The translations under genes and the position numbers were made by a program. Shown here in pieces: positions 9,351 to 17,352 of a stretch of DNA of 64,000 bases. The stretch's first letter is position 1; every line of letters begins with the position of its first letter. Under the pieces are notes generated by a model. It made no database searches. It saw only the letters and a list, made by a program, of their open reading frames with translations, and was not told the DNA's origin. The stretch comes from Fistularia commersonii (lineage: Eukaryota; Chordata; Actinopteri; Syngnathiformes; Fistulariidae), in NCBI GenBank assembly GCA_037954325.1, contig JBBMNZ010000057.1:602501-666500 (forward strand), written 5' to 3'.

Positions 9351-9814
9351 GCAAATCTTCTCCACGGCTCTAAACTCGTTCGTCGCCGCTACTTGGGGAT
9401 CACCGGATGGCTTTCTCCCTCCGCTTCCTTACATTTTATGTCCGCTAGATGGCGGCATCCGACTGTGCACAGCGCTTGGAGCTCCAGCAGGTGATCTGGC
9501 CGCTGTGTATGAGAGGAATAAACGAGTGGGGCCGTGAGTGCAATAAATCCCCCTCCACTTCTTACATGGATGTTATCACCCTGTTACTGTATTTTAATGA
9601 TACCGCTGTGTTTTCCACCTCAATGTTAAGCCGATTTTTAAACATTAAAAACCAAATTGCTCGATTCAGTGACACCGAGGCCGTGAGTGGAGGACTTATG
9701 GAGTTGACTCCTTCGCTTATTCATATGTGCATGTCTGGTGCTCCCGGAGCTTCACGCCGACGTCACGGGGATCCGTGTCCGAAGAAGGTGCACCTTGGCC
9801 GGTCTGCGGGGTCC
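9351..9814 (+). repeat. Core B unit 1
   Basis: Starts TCTTCTCCACGGCTC, contains CCGCTAGATGGCGGCATCC, GTTATCACCCTGTTACTG, GGAGCTTCACGCCGACGTC and AAGAAGGTGCACCTT, and ends near CGGGGTCCTG. The second half is the reversed counterpart of the core A and core C blocks around CTCCGGACATCGATCC. Six copies occur in the window. It contains the open frame listed separately. Confidence 0.65.
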
Positions 9815-9820
9815 TGTTGA
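9449..9820 (+). CDS. Unrecognised 123-aa open frame in core B
   Basis: Begins MAASDCAQRLELQQVIWPLC and continues with NEWGRECNKSPSTSYMDVIT. I do not recognise a family and see no signal peptide, membrane segment or metal-binding pattern. The frame is open in the copies at 13418, 46099 (minus), 55785 and 59751, and shortened by an indel to 74 aa at 11163 and 57460. Its last third runs through the shared core and into the LTR-like segment, so that part is probably not coding. The start context CGCTAGATGGCGGC resembles a gene start, so a captured exon is possible. An accidental frame kept by recent duplication is more likely. Confidence 0.2.
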   Translation: MAASDCAQRLELQQVIWPLCMRGINEWGRECNKSPSTSYMDVITLLLYFNDTAVFSTSMLSRFLNIKNQIARFSDTEAVSGGLMELTPSLIHMCMSGAPGASRRRHGDPCPKKVHLGRSAGSC

Positions 9821-9887
9821 CCGGAAGCTGAGACTGGCCCTTCGAAATAACACGGAAAATAATTGAGAGCATATTTCTCAGTTGACA
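9815..9887 (-). repeat. copia-2 LTR-like segment, 73 bp, TG...CA
   Basis: On the minus strand it begins TGTTGACTGAGAAATATGC and ends GGTCAACA. It lies directly after a purine run (AAGTGGGGGCG), where copia-1 has its own purine run and LTR start. It is too short for a complete LTR, so either it is truncated or the LTR continues into core B. Equivalents: 11531-11604, 13784-13856, 46032-46104, 56151-56223, 57828-57901, 60117-60189. Confidence 0.5.
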
Positions 9888-10866
9888 ACGCCCCCACTTG
9901 CTCTCATATTATTGGTATCTTTGCCCATTTACATCAAAATAAAATACTCATGACCCAAACAACAAACAACAACTTTGAAAAATTCAACAACTTAAACTGT
10001 GATGCAGGCTTTGTCATAACATCTGCCGGCATCTCTTGTGTTGGACAATACTGTAGGGCTACCTTTCCACATATTTTCTTTGTGACATCTTAACACACTC
10101 TTCTGACTGACATATTTTCTGGGTATTGATTTTGATCACTTTGCCCATGTCCTTCATTTTAAATCTAGCTGTAAGCATGATTTTCACCTCTTTCATTACT
10201 TCCTCATCACTCGCAGCTATGATTAAATCATCTACCCGTATTATGATGATGACTTTGTCATTTTGGTTTTCTTTGACATAGACACAATGATCTGCTTCAT
10301 TCTGAATAAAGTCGTTGTCAATCAAGTAAGAATGGAGCATCAGATTCCAATGACGACCTGCCAAATTTTCCTGAACTGATTTCTGCATGAACACCCTCAC
10401 ACTTGTCATATTTGCTGTTGGAGAAAATGTTTCCTCAAAATCCGTGCCATACTTTTGACTGTAGCCCTTAGCAAAATAACGAGCTTTATATTTGTTTGTG
10501 CCAACTTCATTTCTTTTTAGCGCATACACCCACCCCCCCCACCCCCACTGCACACTTGCCTTGGGGTAGCTGTGTTAGGGTCAAAGTGTTGTTCTCTCTC
10601 AATGACTCCATCTCGTCGTCCATAGATTTCATCCACTTGTCAGCATTGAGGGAACTCCTTGCCTCTTTAAATGTCTGTGGGACACCACACGCCAGTCTAT
10701 AACAGTAGTCAATGTTAGTGAACACTTGGTCATCGTCAATAGCACTAGTCACATAACCATTAAAGTAACTGGGCTTCTTTTTGGTTCTAGTTGATCGTCT
10801 CACATTGTCTGCACTGCTTGGCTGTGTCACACGGTCAGATACGGGGCTGCCCATTTCCAAGGTGTA
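9888..10866 (-). pseudogene. copia-2 pol fragment, unit 1
   Basis: On the minus strand: KKKPSYFNGYVTSAIDDD, VPQTFKEARSSLNADKW, a G-run, KARYFAKGYSQKYGTDFEE, ADHCVYVKENQND, IRVDDLIIAASDEEV and FKMKDMGKVIK. After a break, another frame carries ALQYCPTQEMPADVMTKPA, the usual Copia C terminus. Most of RNase H is deleted. This unit also lacks 150 bp in frame between SVQENL and AGRHW, and its active-site box reads IRVDDL, where the other units have IWVDDL. Confidence 0.8.
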
Positions 10867-10921
10867 CAAAGGTGTACAAGACAGTGGTGAGACCAGCGAT
10901 GATGTATGGACTAGAAACTGT
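10867..10921 (+). pseudogene. RTE 3' region remnant (55 bp)
   Basis: Encodes KVYKTVVRPAMMYGLETV, identical in register to the RTE segment beginning at 12735. It jumps straight to the (GAA)n tail, so about 370 bp of RTE present in the next unit have been lost. Confidence 0.75.
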
Positions 10922-11010
10922 AGAAGAAGAAGAAGAAGAAGAAGAAGAAGAAGAAGAAGAAGAAGAAGAAGAAGAAGAAGAAGAAGAAGAAGAAGAAGAA
11001 GGGGAAGAAG

Positions 11011-11040
<30 letters not shown>
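10922..11040. repeat. (GAA)n tract, RTE tail
   Basis: GAA triplets with one GGGGAA interruption near 11000, also seen in the tracts at 13171 and 59468. Poly-Arg, poly-Glu and poly-Ser frames here are artefacts. Confidence 0.95.
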
Positions 11041-11045
<5 letters not shown>

Positions 11046-11530
11046 AAGAGAGGTTGGGGGGGAAGCAAACCTTCTCCACGGCTCTAAACTCGTTCGTCGC
11101 CGCTACTCGGGGAACACCGGATGGCTTTCTCCCTCCGCTTCCTTACATTTTATGTCCGCTAGATGGCGGCATCCGACTGTGCACAGCGCTTGGAGCTCCA
11201 GCAGGTGATCTGGCTGCTGTGTATGAGAGGAATAAACGAGTGGGGCCGTGAGTGCAATAAATCCCCCTCCACTTCTTACATGGATGTTATCACCCTGTTA
11301 CTGTATTTTAACGATACCGCTGTTTTTTCGACCTCAATGTTAAGCCGATTTTTAAACATTAAAAAAACAGATTGCTCGATTCAGTGACACCGAGGCCGTG
11401 AGTGGAGGACTTATGGAATCGACTCCTCCGCTTATTCATATATGTGATGTCTGGTGCTCCCGGAGCTTCACGCCGACGTCACAGGGATCCGTGTCCGAAG
11501 AAGGTGCACCTTGGCCGGTCTGCGGGGTCC
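11041..11530 (+). repeat. Core B unit 2
   Basis: Same order of blocks as unit 1. An extra A in the A-run near 11365 and a changed segment near 11440 break the open frame, which here ends at 11387 after 74 codons. Confidence 0.65.
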
Positions 11531-11604
11531 TGTTGACTGGGAAGTTGAGACTGGCCTTTGGAAATAAAACGGAAAATAATTGAGAGCATATTTCTCAGTT
11601 AACA
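11531..11604 (-). repeat. copia-2 LTR-like segment, unit 2
   Basis: 74 bp with TG...CA ends on the minus strand, between core B and the copia-2 purine run. The equivalent of the segment in unit 1. Confidence 0.45.
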
Positions 11605-12734
11605 ACGCCCCCACTTGCTCTCATATTATTGGTATCTTTGCCCATTTACATCAAAATAAAATACTCATGACCCAAACAACAACTTTGAAAAATTCAACAA
11701 CTTAAACTGTGATGCAGGCTTTGTCATAACATGTGCCGGCATCTCTTGTGTTGGAAAATACTGTAGGACTACCTTTCCACATATTTTCTTTGTGACATCT
11801 TAACACACTCTTCTGACTGACATATTTTCTGGGTATTGATTTTGATCACTTTGCCCATGTCCTTCATTTTAAATCTAGCTGTAAGCATGATTTTCACCTC
11901 TTTCATTACTTCCTCATCACTCGCAGCTATGATTAAATCATCTACCCATATTATGATGATGAATTTGTTATTTTGGTTTTCTTTGACATAGACACAATGA
12001 TCTGCTTCATTCTGAATAAAGTCATTGTCAATCAAGTAAGAATGGAGCATCAGATTCCAATGACGACCGGCTTGTTCAGGGACGTATAGTGACTTTTTAA
12101 GTTTACACACCAGCTTCTGTTTTGTATTTGTCACTTCATACCCTTCTGGTTGTTCTACACAGAGCTCACAATCTATGGGTGCATGAAGATAGGCTGTCTT
12201 TACATCCATTTGGTGTAAGAACAAATTTTCCGGAACTGATTTCTGCATAAACACCCTCACACTTGTCATATTTGCTGTTGGAGAAAATGTTTCCTCGAAA
12301 TCCGTGCCATACTTTTGACTGTAGCCCTTAGCAACATACCGAGCTTTATATTTGTTTGTGCCATCTTCATTTCTTTTTAGCGCTTACGCCCCCCACCCCC
12401 CACCCCCACCCCCACTGCACACTTGCCTTGGGGTAGCTGTGTTAGGGTAAAAGTGTTCTTCTCTCTCAATGACTCCATCTCTTCGTCCATAGATTTCATC
12501 CACTTGTCAGCATTAAGTGAACTCCTTGCCTCTTTAAATGTCTGTGGGACACCACACGCCAGTCTATAACAGCAGTCAATGTTAGTGAACACTTGGTCAT
12601 CGTCAATAGCACTAGTCACATAACTATTAAAGTAACTGGGCTTCTTTTTGGTTCTAGTTGATCGTTTCACATTGTCTGCACTGCTTGGCTTTGTCACACG
12701 GTCAGATACGGGGTTGCCCATTACCAAGGTGTAC
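11605..12734 (-). pseudogene. copia-2 pol fragment, unit 2
   Basis: Most complete copia-2 RT in the first copy. 12377-12736 encodes VSDRVTKPSSADN to LTQLPQGKC. The frame is lost in the G-run. 11769-12269 encodes MTSVRVFMQKSVPENLFLHQ, CELCVEQPEGYEV, KSLYVPEQAGRHW and IIWVDDLIIAASDEEV. RNase H is almost wholly deleted; the C-terminal CPTQEMPADVMTKP motif remains in another frame. It is about half identical to copia-1 in protein, so a separate family. Confidence 0.8.
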
Positions 12735-13170
12735 AAAGGTGTACAAGACAGTGGTGAGACCAGCGATGATGTATGGACTAGAAACTGTTACAATGACCAA
12801 AAGACAGCAGACAGAACTAGAGGTTGCAGATATGAAGATGTTGAGGTTCTCTTACGGAGTGACCAGGATTGATAGGATCAGGAATGAGTATCAGAGGAAC
12901 AGCACATGTTCGATGTTTTGGAGAGAAGGTCAGAGAAGCCAGACTGAGATGGTTCGGTCATGTACAGAGGAGGGATAGAGAATATATTGGTAGACGGATG
13001 CTGGAATTGGAGCTGCAAGGCAAGAGGTCTCGAGGAAGACCAAAGAGAGGATTTATGGACGTGGTGAGAGAGGATATGAAGGTAGTTGGTGTGAGAGAGG
13101 AGGATACGGAGAATAGGGTTAGATGGAGAAAGTTGACTCGCTGTGGCCACACCTGACGGGAAAAGACAAA
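12735..13170 (+). pseudogene. RTE 3' end fragment
   Basis: Encodes KVYKTVVRPAMMYGLETV, then MLRFSYGVTRIDRIRNE. After a one-base frame change it encodes TAHVRCFGEKVREARLRW, FGHVQRRDREYIGRRML, RGRPKRGFMDVVREDMK and RWRKLTRCG. This is the last ~140 residues of RTE, up to the GAA tail. The 5' junction (AAAGGTGTACAAG) against copia-2 is the same in every unit, so it happened once. CGA at the position of the 7600 stop shows the ancestral codon. Confidence 0.85.
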
Positions 13171-13265
13171 AGAAGAAGAAGAAGAAGAAGAAGAAGAAGA
13201 AGAAGAAGAAGAAGAAGAAGAAGAAGAAGAAGAAGAAGAAGAAGAAGAAGAAGAAGGGGAAGAAG

Positions 13266-13295
<30 letters not shown>
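13171..13295. repeat. (GAA)n tract, RTE tail
   Basis: GAA repeat with one GGGGAA interruption. The counterpart at 59468-59628 is about 36 bp longer. Confidence 0.95.
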
Positions 13296-13300
<5 letters not shown>

Positions 13301-13783
13301 AAGAGAGGTTGGGGGGGAAGCAAACCTTCTCCACGGCTCTAAACTCGTTCGTCGCCGCTACTCGGGGAACACCGGATGGCTTTCTCCCTCCGCTTCCTTA
13401 CATTTTATGTCCGCTAGATGGCGGCATCCGACTGTGCACAGCGCTTGGAGCTCCAGCAGGTGATCTGGCCGCTGTGTATGAGAGGAATAAACGAGTGGGG
13501 CCGTGAGTGCAATAAATCCCCCTCCACTTCTTACATGGATGTTATCACCCTGTTACTGTATTTTAACGATACCGCTGTGTTTTCCACCTCAATGTTAAGC
13601 CGATTTTTAAACATTAAAAACCAAATTGCTCGATTCAGTGACACCGAGGCCGTGAGTGGAGGACTTATGGAGTTGACTCCTTCGCTTATTCATATGTGCA
13701 TGTCTGGTGCTCCCGGAGCTTCACGCCGACGTCACGGGGATCCGTGTCCGAAGAAGGTGCACCTTGGCCGGTCTGCGGGGTCC
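13296..13783 (+). repeat. Core B unit 3
   Basis: Same as unit 1, with the 123-codon frame open at 13418-13789. Confidence 0.65.
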
Positions 13784-13856
13784 TGTTGACCGGAAGCTGA
13801 GACTGGCCCTTGGAAATAAAACGGAAAATAATTGAGAGCATATTTCTCAGTTAACA
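13784..13856 (-). repeat. copia-2 LTR-like segment, unit 3
   Basis: 73 bp with TG...CA ends on the minus strand. The equivalent of the segment in unit 1. Confidence 0.45.
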
Positions 13857-14807
13857 ACGCCCCCACTTGCTCTCATATTATTGGTATCTTTGCCCATTTA
13901 CATCAAAATAAAATACTCATGACCCAAACAACAAACAACAACTTTGAAAAATTCAACAACTTAAACTGTGATGCAGGCTTTGTCATAACATGTGCCGGCA
14001 TCTCTTGTGTTGGACAATACTGTAGGGCTACCTTTCCACATATTTTCTTTGTGACATCTTAACACACTCTTCTGACTGACATATTTTCTGGGTATTGATT
14101 TTGATCACTTTGCCCATGTCCTTCATTTTAAATCTAGCTGTAAGCATGATTTTCACCTCTTTCATTACTTCCTCATCACTCGCAGCTATGATTAAATCAT
14201 CTACCCATATTATGATGATGACCTTGTCATTTTGGTTTTCTTTGACATAAACACAATGATCTGCTTCATTCTGAATAAAGTCATTGTCAATCAAGTAAGA
14301 ATGGAGCATCAGATCCCAATGACGACCGGCTTGTTCAGGGACGTATAGTGACTTTTTAAGTTTACACACCAGCTTCTGTTTTTTATTTGTCACTTCATAC
14401 CCTTCTGGTTGTTCTACACAGAGCTCACAATCTATGGGTGCATGAAGATAGGCTGTCTTTACATCCATTTGGTGTAAGAACAAATTTTCCGGAACTGATT
14501 TCTGCATAAACACCCTCACACTTGTCATATTTGCTGTTGGAGAAAATGTTTCCTCGAAATCCGTGCCATACTTTTGACTGTAGCCCTTAGCAACATACCG
14601 AGCTTTATATTTGTTTGTGCCATCTTCATTTCTTTTTAGCGCATACGCCCCCCACCCCCCACCCCCACCCCCACTGCACACTTGCCTTGGGGTAGCTGTG
14701 TTAGGGTAAAAGTGTTCTTCTCTCTCAATGACTCCATCTCTTCGTCCATAGATTTCATCCACTTGTCAGCATTGAGGGAACTCCTTGCCTCTTTAAATGT
14801 CTAACTG
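13857..14807 (-). pseudogene. copia-2 pol fragment, unit 3
   Basis: The frame 14028-14762 stays open across the G-run and reads GGWGAYALKRNEDGTNKYK, the RT core with IIWVDDLIIAASDEEV, and ends KMSQRKYVER. The C-terminal CPTQEMPADVMTKP motif lies beyond in another frame. Unlike units 1 and 2, its upstream side continues into the poly-Asp linker and integrase, so it keeps the original gene order. Confidence 0.8.
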
Positions 14808-14875
<68 letters not shown>

Positions 14876-14888
14876 TATCATCATCATC
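14808..14888 (-). repeat. (ATC)n, reverse of the copia-2 poly-Asp tract
   Basis: 81 bp of ATC, the same length as the plus-strand tract at 950-1030. Confidence 0.9.
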
Positions 14889-15136
14889 CTGGTCTGAGCT
14901 CATCTCTGTCTGGGTTTGTTGCTCTGGAGATGGGTTCGACACAAATTTTAGCAGTCTGTTTTAGTACTCTTTCACTATTTGGATAATATACAAAATAAGC
15001 TGGACTATTTTTGTCATATCCAATGAAAACTCCCTTCTCACCTCTTGAGTCAAGTTTCTTTTTGTTGTGCTTGTATGCATAGCACACAGCACCAAACTTT
15101 TGCATTTGTGACACATTTGGTTTCTTTCCCGTCAAG
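14889..15136 (-). pseudogene. copia-2 integrase C-terminal fragment (reversed)
   Basis: Reverse-strand copy of 703-949, with LTGKKPNVSQMQKFG and VFIGYDKNSPAYFVY and the same frame break before the linker. The first codons read TGKKP, closer to the intact copia-1 TGRKP than the TGKIP at 703. Confidence 0.8.
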
Positions 15137-15502
15137 CCGAAACGCCCCCCCCCCCCCCCCCCCCCCCACCACCACCCCCCACACATTAGCTCCTCCATTC
15201 ATTCACATGTACACGCCGGCTGCTCCGGGAGCTCCACGCCGACGTTTCGGTGATCGATGTCCGCAGAAGGTGCACCATTGCCGGCCTGCGGTATCCTGTA
15301 GACCCCCCCCCCTCCATACACACATGCAATACGCCTTGAAACGCATCGCCCGCACCGACGCGGGGAATCCTTTACCCTACTTCCACAGCAACGGCGAGAA
15401 TCACATTGCGTCGGCCGCCGTGAGGAAGAGGGGGGGGGGGGGGGGAGGGGGGCATTAAGGGGGGGGGAGAGAGAGACATGGAGATTTTCTCAGCCTCTCA
15501 TT
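15137..15502 (-). repeat. Core A unit (reversed)
   Basis: Reverse complement of the core A leader: C-run, GCTCCTCCATTC, GGTGCACCATTGCC, then a G-run and GAGAGGCTGAGAAAATCTCC on the complementary strand. It joins copia-2 at the same base as at 702/703. Confidence 0.65.
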
Positions 15503-15631
15503 CTTTTTTTTTTTTTTTTTAATTGAACATAAATAGTACACACAAATATACAAATGTACAAATAAACATGGCAAGGTAGAACTGAATGTCAATGAAACAA
15601 CCAGGCATGAGGAAGCAAAGGACATAAGGAC
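15503..15631 (-). repeat. L1 3' tail (reversed), copia-1 insertion target
   Basis: A T-run followed by the reverse complement of the L1 tail end, up to AGGACATAAGGAC. The last five bases, AGGAC (15627-15631), abut the copia-1 5' LTR and are the partner of GTCCT at 5369-5373. Confidence 0.75.
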
Positions 15632-15987
15632 TGTTGAGATAGGTGATCTCATTAGTTTTATTTGAGTTTACATTCTAGTATACATATGTTTTATTTGTAT
15701 CTACTCTCAGGAAATGTATGGCACTTTATGACAAGGTTTGGGACTTGTTTTAGTTTTTCGCGACTGTTCAGCTAACTTGACGTTAACTTCTACGTCAGTG
15801 TTCTTTTTTTGGTATAGCGGTGCTGGCGGGAATTTTTCCCTCACTCTGTACTGTACATGTCCCATGGCTAACCGATGTTGATTCCCGGAGCTGTGAAGAA
15901 GAAAATAAAAGACGATTCAAACAAGGCAAACTTGTGAATTCCTTCCGAAACATGGAAAACGAAGAAGCTGCAAACTTAAACGCAACA
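15632..15987 (+). repeat. copia-1 5' LTR
   Basis: 356 bp, TG...CA. It should hold promoter and polyadenylation signals; an AATAAA lies at 15904-15909. The gag start ATG at 15952 is inside the LTR, followed by codons for MENEEAANLNA. An upstream in-frame ATG at 15820 would add 44 residues. Confidence 0.95.
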
Positions 15988-16001
15988 GGTTATGGGCCCA
16001 G
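15988..16001 (+). other. Primer-binding site for initiator tRNA-Met (internal)
   Basis: GGTTATGGGCCCAG touches the LTR end. It is complementary to the anticodon stem-loop region of eukaryotic initiator tRNA-Met (CTGGGCCCATAACC), not to the tRNA 3' end. Drosophila copia is known to prime from an internal fragment of the same tRNA. The site also encodes Gly-Tyr-Gly-Pro of Gag. Confidence 0.85.
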
Positions 16002-17349
16002 GCAACGAACAAAAGGAGGAAGATGGCAACGTTTGGTTTTCGATGGAGACGAAAACAACTACGAGCTTTGGGAAGTAAAGTTTCTGGGACACATGCGACT
16101 CGAAGGTTTGAAAGAGACAATACTTTCAACTGTTGAGCCCGACCCAGATAAAAATGCAGAATGCTACGCTGAGCTTATCCAGTTCCTCGATGATAAAAGT
16201 CTATCATTGGTAATGAGGGAAGCCGCAGATGACGGTCGAAAAGCTTTGAAAATATTACGGGATCATTACGCCAGCCAGGGTAAGCCCAGAATTATTTCCC
16301 TGTACAGCGAACTATGCTCACTCAAGAAGGAACCCGACGAAACAATAACAGATTACATGATCAGAGCAGAAAAGGCAGTCACCGCTCTGAGAAACACAAA
16401 ACAGGTGATAAGTGATGAGCTGATGATCGCTATGGTTATGAAAGGGCTTCCAGAACCGTACAAGCCCTTCGTCATTCACGTAACTCAGAGCAGTGAAGAA
16501 ATGACGTTTATTCAGTTCAAGAGTAAACTAAGAAGTTATGAAGAGACTGAAAAGTTTGACAGCAAAACCAAATCAGACAATGTCATGAAAGTGGACATGT
16601 CAACGGTGATCTGCTATGGATGTGGAAACCGTGGCCATATGGCAAAAGCTTGTCACCAAAAATCAGGGCCAAAATGGTGCAGCTATCACAGAAGCACAAC
16701 CCACACCGATGAGACATGCAGAAGAAAATCCAAGCCCAAAGAAGACTCGGTCAAACAAAACACAGACATCCAAGACAAAGATAAGGAAGATGAGCAAACT
16801 TTTGTATTCAAGGTCAGTCAAAAAGTCCCTCCGGAAAATATCAGAAAAAATGGACTGATGGTAGACTGTGGCGCTACATCACACATCATAACACAAGAAG
16901 ACAAATTCATAAGATTTGATGAGTTTTTCAACCCAAACAAACATTACATGGAGCTAGCAGACGGGACCAGAAGAAACAAAGTGGCACTAAAAAGAGGTGA
17001 TGCAGAAGTGTTACTCCAGGACATTGAAGGAAAACCTGTCCTGGTAACCTTAAGGGGAGCCTTATTCATCCCATCATATCCTCAGGACTTCATATCGGTG
17101 AAGGCAGCCACAGCTGATGGAGCCAGCGTGATATTCAAAGAAGGAGAGAACAGACTCATAACCAAAGAAGGAACAATTTTCAGCATTGAGGAATGTGACA
17201 GACTCTACTACATAAGAACGGTAAATTATCAACAACTTTATGATGATACAGTAAATGACATGATGTCCAGAGATAGAGTAAACTTAACTTGTGATGTCAA
17301 AACATGGCATGAGATTATGGGACACTGCAATGTAAAAGATGTATTAAAA

Positions 17350-17352
17350 TGA
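17350..17352 (+). other. In-frame TGA inside integrase
   Basis: Reads AAA TGA CCA between the His pair and Cys pair of the integrase zinc region; the frame continues as PNLVEGMKITG. The second copy has the same stop at 63641-63643. It could be a lesion in the source element or a leaky UGA-C stop. A lesion is likelier because it splits a domain. Confidence 0.9.

Noticed and set aside
10781..11251. Poly-Arg, poly-Glu, poly-Ser, poly-Leu and poly-Lys frames at the GAA tracts
   Set aside because: These are translations of (GAA)n in different frames.
15820..15951. Using ATG 15820 as the gag start
   Set aside because: The frame is open, but the 44 extra residues lie fully in the LTR, where the transcript start is expected. 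ATG 15952 gives a typical Gag start. Transcript data would decide.
15988..16001. A tRNA gene suggested by the initiator tRNA-Met match
   Set aside because: Only 14 bases complementary to the anticodon region are present, at the exact primer-binding position; no cloverleaf surrounds them.
16616..16858. 80-aa frame overlapping the gag zinc knuckle
   Set aside because: Out-of-frame overlap within gag with no recognisable motif.
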